This document shows, piece by piece, positions 9,315-18,090 of a stretch of 64,000 nucleotides of DNA. Numbering within the stretch: the first letter of the stretch is position 1; each line of letters begins with the position of its first letter. The translations under genes and the position numbers were made by a program. The DNA is from Coleofasciculus sp040219735 (GTDB lineage: Bacteria; Cyanobacteriota; Cyanobacteriia; Cyanobacteriales; Coleofasciculaceae): NCBI GenBank assembly GCA_040219735.1, contig JAVJRX010000194.1; one strand, 5' to 3'. The notes beneath the pieces are model-generated. The model did not search any database, had not been told where the DNA came from, and worked only from the letters and a program-made list of their open reading frames with translations.

Positions 9315-9392
9315 TTAAACATGATCGTTTCGGGTTAACACTTCCAACATGAATATAATACCTAAGAGTGCCAAAATCAGAAAAGATTCCAT
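9315..9392 (-). CDS. Possible 25-residue single-span membrane peptide
   Basis: The frame encodes MESFLILALLGIIFMLEVL followed by TRNDHV. It is a hydrophobic helix with a charged tail, the size of small photosystem, cytochrome b6f or NDH subunits. An AGGAAA sits about 8 bases upstream of the ATG. I cannot match it to PetG, PetL, PetN, PsbM, PsaM or Psb30. It could be an unnamed small subunit or a chance frame. Confidence 0.4.
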   Translation of the reverse strand: MESFLILALLGIIFMLEVLTRNDHV

Positions 9393-9669
9393 AACTAAAT
9401 TTCCTACTTTCGATACTTCAATAGTAGAAAAATATACTTTTGTTTAGGGAGAATAATATGCAACTCTTTCGATTGACTATTAAATAACCAATCCATCCCG
9501 CCCAATCTATAGCTTTAGTAACATCTGGACAGGTACAGTTTTGCAATTGGCACGGCTTTCAGGAGGAGTAGGCAAAAATCTCCAGGCTTCTCATGTTGCT
9601 GTTCGGGTTAAGCGAAGCATTTATACCTATGCCCAAATTAAATTAGAACTCGCCGCTAGGCGTCGGTCA

Positions 9670-9736
9670 AGAAACCCGGTTTCTTTGGTGAAATGCCGAT
9701 ATGAGAGTTGTTGTCCTGGCGAGAAACCCGGTTTCT
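9670..9736. repeat. Pair of AGAAACCCGGTTTCT palindromes
   Basis: Two exact copies of this palindrome lie at 9670-9684 and 9722-9736, about 50 bases apart in direct order. This motif is a frequent intergenic repeat in filamentous cyanobacteria. Confidence 0.7.
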
Positions 9737-9772
9737 GGGAATACTTGATCGGTGTTCTAGTAGTCTTAGTAT

Positions 9773-10183
9773 TCACCGGACATGATATAACCAATTAATC
9801 ATTGCGTCTGGCAAGGGAATTTTAGTGCGAGTGTTCGTATCAATACAAACATGGCGAGTTAAGGCATCTGCCCGGTGCGGTTGCGGTGAAGCAGCATCAA
9901 CAACGTGATACTTAATTTCAAACTTGCTATCACTTAACCGTTGAGGTATCCCCTCAATCAGCAGCCTGTCCCCACAAAACATGGGCTGAAAAAAGTCTAC
10001 GCTACTGTGGATAATTGGTACAGCCACAGCGGCGCGGCTAAAAAATGTCTTGAGATTAATACCCGCCTTGGCTAGAGAGTCTTCATAGGCTTCGTGACAC
10101 ATTACCAAAACATTGGCAAAGTAAACGACACCAGCAGCATCGGTATCTTGAAAGCGGACAGTGCGGTTATAGGTAAAGGACAT
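9773..10183 (-). CDS. Hotdog thioesterase, probable DHNA-CoA thioesterase
   Basis: 136 residues with the 4-hydroxybenzoyl-CoA thioesterase motif QDTDAAGVVYFAN near residue 12; the Asp is catalytic in this family. The length fits the Slr0204-like cyanobacterial enzymes that hydrolyse 1,4-dihydroxy-2-naphthoyl-CoA in phylloquinone synthesis, the photosystem I quinone. It starts 6 bp after the stop of the upstream kinase gene, so the two are probably co-transcribed. Another acyl-CoA substrate is possible. Confidence 0.8.
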   Translation of the reverse strand: MSFTYNRTVRFQDTDAAGVVYFANVLVMCHEAYEDSLAKAGINLKTFFSRAAVAVPIIHSSVDFFQPMFCGDRLLIEGIPQRLSDSKFEIKYHVVDAASPQPHRADALTRHVCIDTNTRTKIPLPDAMINWLYHVR

Positions 10184-10189
10184 GGTAGT

Positions 10190-11281
10190 TCATTTAGAAT
10201 GCCCCAATGGAGGTTGACTTGGACGCCGCCGCTTTTTTTCTCGTCGTTGTTTCCAGTTCCTAATCGCAACCGCTGTTTTGGCTGATGGAGTGCGATAACT
10301 CTTGTGATTACTTCCATCTTGATTGGCTGATTTGTCAGTTGTCGGTTGGGGTTGTCTGACTAAATACTGCGCCAGATCATCATAAGGTGATTTAAAATTA
10401 AGGTCTTGCAGAATCGGCTTAACGGAATGATAGCGATTCGTCAAGGATACATTTGTCATTTTCCGCAGCACTTGAGTAAAAGGCTGACTGACATGCACCA
10501 AGCGTTCCCAGTATAAAGCACCCGTTTGGCGATCGCTCTCCAAATCTAGAGGCGCTTTTCCGGTTAGCAGGTAAAGACAGGTCATCCCTAGGGCGTAGAT
10601 ATCACTAGCAAATACCGGTCGCAGAGAAAACTGTTCCGGTGGTGCAAACCCGACGGTGCCGATAAAATGAGTTGAGGCGAGTTTCAGGCTACTGTCTAGG
10701 GCTTGAACCAATTTCTCCTTAACCGCGCCGAAGTCAATCAACACCAGTCTACCATCGTCTTCACAACGGATAATGTTTTGCGGCTTGATATCTCGGTGAA
10801 TGACGTTATTTCGGTGAATGTAGTCGAGTAGGGGTAGCATTTCCGCCAAAAACTGTCTGGCGGCTACCTCAGATAAACATCCGCTGCGCCTGACTAGCCG
10901 CGCTAAGGTTGAACCACGGACGTATTCCTGAACTAAAAAAAATTCTCCCCCAGTCTCGAAGTAATTGAGTAACATGGGAATCTGAGAGTGGCTACCCAGT
11001 TTGCCGAGAATTTTTGCCTCTCTCTCAAAACGCTGGCAAGCATTCTCCAAGGCTTTTGGGTCATCAACTTTGGGGCAAAGTTGCTTAATCACGCACAGCG
11101 GTTGACCCGGTAACCCAGCATCTGTGGCGAGAAAGGTCACGCCAAACCCACCGCGACCCAGCATTCGCAAGATCTTATAGCGATCGCAAAATGGCTCATT
11201 TTGACCGCAAAGCTGACCAAGTTGGGTTTGCTGTAGAATTTCCGAGTGGAAGGAAGACACGTTTCCCGGCACAAAATTCAT
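10190..11281 (-). CDS. Serine/threonine protein kinase
   Basis: A 363-residue Hanks-type kinase. The glycine loop is GRGGFGVTF (~44), the ATP lysine is in VIKQL (~66), the catalytic loop is VIHRDIKPQN (~160) and the magnesium motif is DFGAVKEK (~184). The APPEQ segment and GMTCLYLLTG follow, so all core residues are present. The tail is very basic (KQRREKKRRRP) with no membrane segment, so it is cytosolic. It lies directly upstream of the thioesterase gene. Its targets are unknown. Confidence 0.88.
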   Translation of the reverse strand: MNFVPGNVSSFHSEILQQTQLGQLCGQNEPFCDRYKILRMLGRGGFGVTFLATDAGLPGQPLCVIKQLCPKVDDPKALENACQRFEREAKILGKLGSHSQIPMLLNYFETGGEFFLVQEYVRGSTLARLVRRSGCLSEVAARQFLAEMLPLLDYIHRNNVIHRDIKPQNIIRCEDDGRLVLIDFGAVKEKLVQALDSSLKLASTHFIGTVGFAPPEQFSLRPVFASDIYALGMTCLYLLTGKAPLDLESDRQTGALYWERLVHVSQPFTQVLRKMTNVSLTNRYHSVKPILQDLNFKSPYDDLAQYLVRQPQPTTDKSANQDGSNHKSYRTPSAKTAVAIRNWKQRREKKRRRPSQPPLGHSK

Positions 11282-11481
11282 TTTTCCAGAATCAGATGAT
11301 ACAAGCTCTCCAGCCTATTTCTTAGTTTAGGCAAAGATCTTATATTTTTTCAAATTTACACGACGCCTCAGTAAGTGGCACAATAGATATTTCCTATTCA
11401 TGAATTCATGTAGGCGACCGAAGCGATTAACTTCGACAAAAATAAACCGCCGATCGGTAATAATAGAGCAGACGTGCAACA

Positions 11482-12231
11482 ATGACTATGCATCCAAAAC
11501 TACAAAAAGCCTTTGAATACCGCCGAGTTCTCAAACTTATTAGTGGCTTGAATAACTTTGACTCTCAGCGGGTAAGTGCCACCGTTAAGGCGGCTGATCG
11601 TGGTGGTGCGACGTTTGTCGATATCGCCGCTGATCCTGATTTGATTCGCCTTGTCAAAGGATTGACAAATATACCCATTTGTGTGTCAGCCGTTGAACCC
11701 CACCGATTTGTCAGTGCGGTGGAAGCTGGGGCGGATTTAATTGAAATCGGTAATTTCGATAGCTTCTACGCTCAAGGACGGCGGTTCGAGGCGCAAGAGG
11801 TTTTAGCCTTGACCAAACAGACGCGATCGCTCTTGCCTGATATTACCCTATCCGTTACCGTTCCTCACATTCTGACTTTAGATCGGCAAGTGGAATTGGC
11901 ACAAGAACTGGTGGAAACCGGGGCAGATATTATCCAAACTGAAGGCGGTACTAGCAGTCAGCCTCGTTCTGCTGGAACATTGGGCTTGATTGAAAAAGCC
12001 GCCCCCACCTTAGCCGCTGCATCAGAAATTTCCCGGGCGGTATCCGTTCCCGTACTCTGTGCCTCTGGCTTATCCAGTGTCACCGTACCTATGGCAATTG
12101 CCGCAGGTGCCGCCGGCGTTGGCGTTGGTTCGGCGGTGAATCAGTTAGACAATGAAGTGGCGATGGTTGCGGCTGTCCGCAGTTTGGTGGAAGCTTTGGC
12201 AACGGTTAACCTGACACGAGTGGGCGTTTAA
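11482..12231 (+). CDS. ycf23: Ycf23/DUF561 TIM-barrel protein
   Basis: A 249-residue protein of the Ycf23 (DUF561) family, found in cyanobacteria and in red-algal plastid genomes. Barrel strands are visible as FVDIAADPDLI, VSAVEAGADLIEIGNFD, GADIIQTEGG and VPVLCASGL, ending in AAGAAGVGVGSAVN, a typical phosphate-binding loop. The function is not established. Its conservation in plastids suggests a photosynthesis-related metabolic role. It is transcribed away from the kinase gene across a 200-bp gap. Confidence 0.85.
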   Translation: MTMHPKLQKAFEYRRVLKLISGLNNFDSQRVSATVKAADRGGATFVDIAADPDLIRLVKGLTNIPICVSAVEPHRFVSAVEAGADLIEIGNFDSFYAQGRRFEAQEVLALTKQTRSLLPDITLSVTVPHILTLDRQVELAQELVETGADIIQTEGGTSSQPRSAGTLGLIEKAAPTLAAASEISRAVSVPVLCASGLSSVTVPMAIAAGAAGVGVGSAVNQLDNEVAMVAAVRSLVEALATVNLTRVGV

Positions 12232-13406
12232 GTCCATTTCCATTGGGTAAGTCTATTAGCCATTAATGAAGAAGGGCGCACGGAGCGTGCGCCCCTACCC
12301 ATGATCAATGGATAATTAATAATTGATAATTGACAATTGATTAATTGGGTCTAAGACCTCTTCGTTTACGAAGAAATTAAAAAAGATTTTCCTTAATTTC
12401 AATCCTCTTCTTTTAAGGAGAGTTCATTATCCATTGTTCATTATCCATTGTCAATTTGTAAGTTTCCTGCCAACTCGCTAAGATAGCGTAACTGGTTGTC
12501 GAAAATTTCGCTCTTCAACGACACATTAGAACGCAACTTGGTATCAACCGTAAAATCTATTCCACTATTTTAGCTGTATCACGCCGGCATCGTGGGTTAA
12601 GCGGGTCATTTATTTTAATTGTATGTCCGCCGTACTGATAACGATACTTGGTTTGAGAAATCCTCAATTTTCCTCAACTTCTTTATCAACTGAGAAAATA
12701 TAGTAGGAGTTGAAAGGCATCAATCAAAAGTCGGGTTCTATTGAACTGAGGCATCTCACCAGTTTCACAGATGTGTACAACCTGTGAGTCTGTGAATCTT
12801 GCTACACAGAACCTTGATGTGTATACGTTGACTGCTTCAATGAGTTGTTAATAGAGTCCCATCTAAATTCTGTGAATAAATGTTACAAAACAACCCTCTC
12901 TGCGTAAAATAAAAAACTGAAACCTGAGAGATCAATAGAATCTCAAAATCACGGATGCTGCAAATGTGCATAGGTAATCAGCCTTGAGAAATATAGCGGA
13001 TTAAGCAGTGATAAAGCCGCACTCCTGCGGCGACGGGAGTGCCCACAAACAAACAGGAGCTAAATTTGACTCCCCAGCGTAGTTTATTTCCAACTTCTGA
13101 TCTGAACGTAATGGCAAACTCAATCAATCTCAACATTTCTGTTGAATTAATCCTCAATTCCCAGACTCAACTGGTTACAGTTAACGCTCCATATCCCATC
13201 ATTTCAGTTAAGTGGGATCGGACAGTTTAGCAAGCTGTGATTAACACGGCTGTGATCCTAACTATTGTAGAGCGAGCTTACGGCATCTTGCCTACCGCCA
13301 TGTTTGATACGTGGGCGTAATTTTTTCCAGATCATTCTTCTAATTGATTGAAGTGAGAGATTAATCTCGCATTAATCATTTTACCAATGTAGGAGGCAAT
13401 AACGAA
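12232..13406. other. Long intergenic region with STRRs and a hairpin
   Basis: No convincing gene in 1175 bases. It holds a GGGCGCAC/GTGCGCCC hairpin (12273-12297), AT-rich heptamer-like repeats (12306-12346 and 12421-12456), and half of a 118-bp repeat element (about 12555-12590). A 7-bp stem (GCACTCC/GGAGTGC) lies at 13019-13042. A 63-codon GTG-started frame at 13039-13230 begins inside that hairpin and has no family signal. The length leaves room for a regulatory RNA or a long leader for the next gene. Confidence 0.5.
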
Positions 13407-15011
13407 GTGCTTAATAACGTTTCCGAAAAAAAGATGCATACCGTCAGATTAGTGCTGGTAATCGGTTGGTTGGTATTAATTTTCTCTCTCTTTTATGACC
13501 CCATTTCCCATCACCTAACTGATCCCAATAACCTCCTCAGTCCTTTTCGCGATCCGAACAATTGCGTATTAGTGCAAGGAAAATGTCTGGAACAAGCCGC
13601 ATATCCCATGGGGACACGCATTTTCTGGGGTATGATTGTTCCCAGTGCGATTATGATTCTCTTGGTTTTCGGTCATGACACCTGGCGGCGTATTTGTCCG
13701 CTCTACTTTCTGTCTCAAATTACCCGGGCTTTGGGATTAAATCCCAGACTTAATATTCGCAAAAATCCCTGGCTGGCACAAAACCACCTCTATCTACAAT
13801 TTGCGCTTCTGTTTATCGGTTTGAACTGCCGAATTCTATTTATTAATTCCACTCGCACGGTTTTAGGGATGTTTTTAATCCTGACTATTCTCTGTGCAAT
13901 TACAGTAGTTTTCCTGTATGGAGGACGGAGTTGGTGTCATTATGTTTGCCCCTTTGGCATCGTGCAAACTGTTTTTACGGGTCCACGGGGATTATTAAGC
14001 TCCCAAGCGCATACAGTAGAACGTCGTAGCATTCCCCAATCTGAGTGCCGCACGTTTGATAAGACAAAAGGCAAAGAAAAAAGTGCCTGTATCGGTTGCA
14101 AGTCTACTTGTATTGATAAAGATGCCGAGAAATCGTACTGGCACTATCTCAGCCATCCGGGACGAAAACTCGTGCAATACGGTTATTTGGGCTTAGTGAT
14201 TGGGTACTTCATTTATTACGGATTATATGCGGGTAATTTCGATTATTACTTTTCTGGGAATTGGGCGCATGAACCTAATCAATTAGCCACGCTTTGGCAA
14301 CCGGGTTTTTATCTGTTCAATCATCCAATTCCTATTCCTAAACTGGTAGCTTGTCCTTTAACGCTGGGGGTTTGTGTGGTGATGAGTTGTCTGATTTGTA
14401 CGAAATTAGAAAAGGCATACCGCGCTTCTCTAAGACGGCGTCACTCCAGTATCAGCCGGGAACAGGTTCTGCACCGAGTCTTTTCGATTTGTACCTTTTT
14501 GGCGTTTAACATTTTCTTTGTCTATGGGGGACGTCCAGAAATTCTCCGCTTACCCGTCTCGGTACAATTTCTATTTGATGGGTTTGTTGCTGTGGTGAGT
14601 AGTCTTTGGCTTTACCGCACTTGGAATCGCAGCGCCGAGCAGTATAACCGGGAAAGTCTCACCCATAGTTTCCGCCGTCAATTGCAAAAGATTCCGGTAG
14701 ATTTTTCTCAGGTTTTGGAGGGGCGTTCTCTGGAGCAATTAAAAGCTGATGAACTCTATGTTCTGGCAAAAGTTCTGCCTAATTTTAGCCAACAGTACCG
14801 CTTTTCCCTTTACAAAGGAGTCTTGCAGGATGGATTAGAAGAGGGGCGTTTTCAGTCGTCCCAAAGTCTAGAGCCACTCCAAGCCATTCGCCATCAACTG
14901 GGATTAAGCGATGAGGATCATTATCGGGTTTTGACTGAGCTGGGTGGTGAGCATTCTCATCTTTTATATCCCCATCAACCAACTGAATTTGTTTCCCTAC
15001 AGCAAAGTTAA
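13407..15011 (+). CDS. Polytopic membrane iron-sulfur protein (NapH/NosR-like core)
   Basis: 534 residues starting at GTG 13407, chosen because AGGAGG sits 10 bases upstream. Several membrane helices surround cysteine motifs: WRRICPLYF (~91), SWCHYVCPFG (~178-188) and ACIGCKSTCID (~232-240). The last two resemble 4Fe-4S sites of polyferredoxin-type quinol oxidoreductases (NapH, NosR, CcoG). The C-terminal ~90 residues (from about 440) form a soluble helical module ending GLSDEDHYRVLTELG. It probably carries electrons between membrane quinones and an unknown acceptor. It has no partner gene nearby. Confidence 0.7.
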   Translation: MLNNVSEKKMHTVRLVLVIGWLVLIFSLFYDPISHHLTDPNNLLSPFRDPNNCVLVQGKCLEQAAYPMGTRIFWGMIVPSAIMILLVFGHDTWRRICPLYFLSQITRALGLNPRLNIRKNPWLAQNHLYLQFALLFIGLNCRILFINSTRTVLGMFLILTILCAITVVFLYGGRSWCHYVCPFGIVQTVFTGPRGLLSSQAHTVERRSIPQSECRTFDKTKGKEKSACIGCKSTCIDKDAEKSYWHYLSHPGRKLVQYGYLGLVIGYFIYYGLYAGNFDYYFSGNWAHEPNQLATLWQPGFYLFNHPIPIPKLVACPLTLGVCVVMSCLICTKLEKAYRASLRRRHSSISREQVLHRVFSICTFLAFNIFFVYGGRPEILRLPVSVQFLFDGFVAVVSSLWLYRTWNRSAEQYNRESLTHSFRRQLQKIPVDFSQVLEGRSLEQLKADELYVLAKVLPNFSQQYRFSLYKGVLQDGLEEGRFQSSQSLEPLQAIRHQLGLSDEDHYRVLTELGGEHSHLLYPHQPTEFVSLQQS

Positions 15012-15022
15012 GCCAAAACCTT

Positions 15023-15050
15023 GTAGAGACGTTGCATGGAACGTCTCTAC
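15023..15050 (+). repeat. GTAGAGACG palindromic repeat (copy 2), possible terminator
   Basis: A 28-base palindrome with one mismatch begins 11 bases after the stop of the iron-sulfur gene and is followed by TATTTTGAT. The position and hairpin suggest it ends that transcript. Confidence 0.6.
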
Positions 15051-15179
15051 TATTTTGATAGCTATGATTCATAATTCATAAATTGACCTCAGCCAAACCC
15101 TAATTAAAGCACCAACAGACGGTATTCTATTTAAGTTTGCACCAATGACCAACCTGTAATCTTCTCTTACTTATCCACC

Positions 15180-15746
15180 TCAATTCCCCATAATCCTCCA
15201 TTCTGTTGCTTTAAGTTGCGCTAATTTTTCCAACAAACTTTCGGCTAAATCAAATAACTTAAACTCATCCTCTTCATCACCAGAATCGCGGGTTATCTCT
15301 CCAACCGTAACCCCACCTGCCAAAATCATAGTCGCTTCATGAAGCCTATCCGATTCGTCAGCAATACTCAAACAGTCTCCCAACCGGGCAATAATTTGAG
15401 CTAATCCTTCAGTTTCCATTTGCTGCTGTACTCGCATCGCTAAGGGATGATCACTTTCTCGCGCCCAAACTGCGGCGGGATAATCACTCGCCAAAAAAGC
15501 ACTCATAAATTCGACAACTGAGGGTTCAATAAACGTCTGTTCTGATGCTAAGGTGACAGAACTCTCTACCGTTACTTCATCATCATCCCACCTGTCTAGC
15601 CAATTTTCTTCTATATCCTCAATATACAAATTCACAAAATCAAGTCCATGCGTCAGCCAATCCTGCTGCATTTTCCGGGATTTTTCCAGCGCTTCCGAAA
15701 ACGCGCCTAAGTCATCATGACTGTAATTTTGTTGTTTGGTGACCAT
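15180..15746 (-). CDS. Hypothetical acidic protein
   Basis: 188 residues, strongly acidic (IEDIEENWLDRWDDDEVTVE near 45-64), predicted mostly helical, with no membrane segment. I do not recognise a family. It is on the same strand as the next gene upstream with a 62-bp gap, so a loose operon is possible. The ATG at 15746 is the only good start. Confidence 0.55.
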   Translation of the reverse strand: MVTKQQNYSHDDLGAFSEALEKSRKMQQDWLTHGLDFVNLYIEDIEENWLDRWDDDEVTVESSVTLASEQTFIEPSVVEFMSAFLASDYPAAVWARESDHPLAMRVQQQMETEGLAQIIARLGDCLSIADESDRLHEATMILAGGVTVGEITRDSGDEEDEFKLFDLAESLLEKLAQLKATEWRIMGN

Positions 15747-15808
15747 AACTTAGATAGGAAATTCCGTTTGGGCTAAAAGATTTCGGTCGTCATGACTAAT
15801 CTTCTCAG

Positions 15809-16501
15809 TTAGGAAAATTTAAGATAACGTCCCAAGGGAAGAAAGTCACTGTTATGAAGTGTTATTGTTACTAACTGATCCAAAAAATCGGGTTTTCCAG
15901 GGTTATAACTTAGGAAAAGCCCTCTATCGATTACCCACATCTGGAGAGTATTTTGCCAATTTTCATATTTTTCTTGAGAATAGTCATTACTCACGCTAGT
16001 CACCTGTAGGCACAGGGGCTTTCTTTGACGATAACTAACAATCAAATCTGTTGCCATAGAAAAATCTGTGATATAGCATCGCCAAACTGTACCCCCTCGG
16101 CTGACAATTGTCTGAGCTATAGATTTAAGGATATCATCGTCTGCTTGAGTCAACTCACTTGACATCAACTTTTGTTTCCAAATGTAAAATTTTGGATCAT
16201 TGCTATTTAGCCATTTGGGGAAAAGATAATGATACCAATATCGTTCCGTTGGCGTCATTTGCTCAAAGGCAGATTCCTGCAACTCTGGAGAGGATAAGGC
16301 TTTGATAGCTAGCCAAACCTTAGCATCTTGAATCACCTCTAACAAAAACGCCATGACAAATTTTTTAGCCGTAAGCGAACCTGGTTTTATGTCTTTCACC
16401 CAGCGGTTAATCTCATCTAACCGTTTCGCTAAACAGGGTTCTATCGATGATGCCTCTTTCATTAGGGATTTGAGTTGAGCTTTGATTTCTAGGGAATGCA
16501 C
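15809..16501 (-). CDS. Hypothetical protein, possible PD-(D/E)XK-like fold
   Basis: 230 residues. The first ~120 are helical. The C-terminal half has ATDLIVSYRQ followed by PLCLQVTS, spaced like the D...(E/Q)xK strands of restriction-endonuclease-fold proteins; the final lysine is replaced. No annotation is known to me. It lies near other putative nuclease-like genes (16975-18064), which weakly supports a DNA- or RNA-directed role. Confidence 0.5.
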   Translation of the reverse strand: MHSLEIKAQLKSLMKEASSIEPCLAKRLDEINRWVKDIKPGSLTAKKFVMAFLLEVIQDAKVWLAIKALSSPELQESAFEQMTPTERYWYHYLFPKWLNSNDPKFYIWKQKLMSSELTQADDDILKSIAQTIVSRGGTVWRCYITDFSMATDLIVSYRQRKPLCLQVTSVSNDYSQEKYENWQNTLQMWVIDRGLFLSYNPGKPDFLDQLVTITLHNSDFLPLGRYLKFS

Positions 16502-16639
16502 ATGATTGCTCTAGTCGTCGGCAACGGGATGATGGTTGAATTTATTATATCTCACTTAGTCCCAAATTTATACTGGATTAGCCATTGATTAAATTAACCT
16601 AAAGAAACGCTGAATTGAACAAAAATTGCACTTAGGGTC

Positions 16640-16699
16640 AGGGCGGGTTTATTCACTTGGTAAGATATCGCCGCAGCTAAGAGTAAAACCCGCCCCTAC
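16640..16699. repeat. GGGCGGGTTT...AAACCCGCCC element (copy B)
   Basis: Ends at 16641-16650 and 16686-16695 are perfect inverted 10-mers followed by CCTAC. The interior differs from the other copies. Confidence 0.7.
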
Positions 16700-16738
16700 A
16701 AATCAACCTTTTGATTGAAGGGTTTGATGCAAGCGTTG

Positions 16739-16960
16739 ATGGCGAAGACAGCACCTACTACGAACGAACTAAATGTCCTCCGCCGCCAGTTTGAGTTCAT
16801 AAATATTCCCGAATACTTCCCCTAAGACGGAAAATTTGACGTGGATGCAGCTTGGCTGGGGGATTTAACTAGGTTGCAGGAGGAGAACGCGATCGCACAA
16901 CAGAAGGGGAGGATTGCAGCGAACCCTAGACGCCTTATGTTAGGACTAGCCAATACCTTG
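16739..16960 (+). pseudogene. Degraded coding remnant
   Basis: From an ATG at 16739 the frame reads MAKTAPTTNELNVLRRQFEF, reaches a TAA at codon 29, then stays open (DVDAAWLGDLTRLQEENAIA and on to RRLMLGLANTLI). The composition is protein-like on both sides of the stop. I do not recognise the parent family. A chance frame cannot be excluded. Confidence 0.35.
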
Positions 16961-16974
16961 ATCATTTCTGTTGC

Positions 16975-17583
16975 TTACTCCGATTGTTGGGACTGTAGCC
17001 AATTGAGCAATACTTGAGTGCTACTAAAATAATTTGCAATCCCAACATTTCGTAACGCGGATTGAACTTCGGGTGTACCAAAGTCCCGTTCATTACTACT
17101 CAAAAATACTTGAGTTTCCGTCGGGTATGAATGAGCCTGATGTAGAATACAATGAAGAATTAGATTATCTGTATAATCTCTATCAATTAAAGGAATAGTT
17201 AAACCATCTTGGATCATTGGCGGCGTTAAAGCAATGAGTTCGGCTTTTTCAGATATCTGGTTAATCGCTTGAAACAGACGCATTTTAATCTCTGCAAGTA
17301 GCTGCTCATTTTCAGTTTTATACTCCATTAAAAGCGCCAACATCGACCTCGCATGAGATGAGGTTAAATCTCGTCGTAACTGACTAATTTGCAAATTTAG
17401 TTCATTTTCAAAACGTCGGCGGTATTTTTGTTCATTTTCTAACGCTGATAAGGATTCCATTAAACAAATATTTGGCAGAACTAGCTGCACCGATGATGGC
17501 GTATTTTGCAGCAATGTAGTCGCTAAGGAATCACGCCCAGTACAAATACTCATGAGAAAGTTCGTCTCTAAGTATAGTATCAC
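16975..17583 (-). CDS. PIN-domain nuclease-like protein
   Basis: 202 residues starting MILYLETNFLM. A conserved acid (E/D) after the first strand, a helical middle, then PLIDRDYTDNLILHCILHQA and VFLSSNERDFGTPEV give the acidic cluster expected of PIN RNases. It is longer than typical VapC (~130) because of an inserted helical segment (~60-110). It overlaps the upstream gene by 53 bp, so they are translationally coupled. RNase activity is inferred from fold only. Confidence 0.65.
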   Translation of the reverse strand: MILYLETNFLMSICTGRDSLATTLLQNTPSSVQLVLPNICLMESLSALENEQKYRRRFENELNLQISQLRRDLTSSHARSMLALLMEYKTENEQLLAEIKMRLFQAINQISEKAELIALTPPMIQDGLTIPLIDRDYTDNLILHCILHQAHSYPTETQVFLSSNERDFGTPEVQSALRNVGIANYFSSTQVLLNWLQSQQSE

Positions 17584-18064
17584 CTGAAATTTCTACCTCA
17601 CGTTTGGTGCTACCCTCGTCTAGTCGTTCTAATAAACCAATGGCTTCTAATTCTTCTAATGCTGGCGGTGTTTCTAACTTCCAGTGGAAGGCTAAATCGT
17701 CCAGCCATGCTAAGAGTAATATTTCTAAGTAACCTCCAGTTATTTGTTGATGCTGATAGTCACGCTTATAACTATCAAAGTCTCTAATATATGGTTTTAC
17801 CATATCCGTCGTCTTTAGGGAACAGATAGCCTCTGACCACTTGACGTCATCCCATTGAACAATTTGAATCGTTTCGGGGTCAACTAGCATGGCGAATGGA
17901 ACGACAGTTTGTGTGGCTTTTAGGTAGGAGGTAAATTGAGAGAGGTTAAGCTTAACCACATGGCTACCTCTGACATCAGCAACTAGAATAACTTGTCCCT
18001 GTTTGTCTAAGGCAATTACATCAGCAGAGATTTGATGACGAAATATAGGATTGGCGGTTTCCAT
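17531..18064 (-). CDS. Nuclease-fold-like partner of the PIN protein
   Basis: 177 residues. ISADVIALDKQGQVILVADVRGS near residues 12-34 follows the D-x(n)-(D/E)xK strand pattern of restriction-endonuclease-like folds, but the catalytic lysine is replaced. A helical C-terminal half contains GYLEILLLAWLDDLAFHWK. The 3' end overlaps the PIN gene by 53 bp. The pair may be a two-component RNA/DNA-targeting or toxin-antitoxin module. I know no name for it. Confidence 0.5.
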   Translation of the reverse strand: METANPIFRHQISADVIALDKQGQVILVADVRGSHVVKLNLSQFTSYLKATQTVVPFAMLVDPETIQIVQWDDVKWSEAICSLKTTDMVKPYIRDFDSYKRDYQHQQITGGYLEILLLAWLDDLAFHWKLETPPALEELEAIGLLERLDEGSTKREVEISGDTILRDELSHEYLYWA

Positions 18065-18090
18065 AGGGTTGATGGATGATGGGTGATTGG

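Larger units (their letters stand above)
8982..9772. other. Intergenic stretch with one micro-ORF and a palindrome pair
   Basis: Apart from the possible 25-residue membrane peptide at 9315-9392 and the AGAAACCCGGTTTCT pair near 9.7 kb, I find no recognisable gene. A frame at 9541-9798 spans the repeats and looks accidental. Confidence 0.4.

Noticed and set aside
9541..9798. An 85-codon frame across the AGAAACCCGGTTTCT repeats
   Set aside because: It starts with TTG, crosses two palindromic repeats and overlaps the end of the thioesterase gene.
13039..13230. A 63-codon GTG-started frame
   Set aside because: The start lies inside a hairpin with no ribosome-binding site and there is no family signal.
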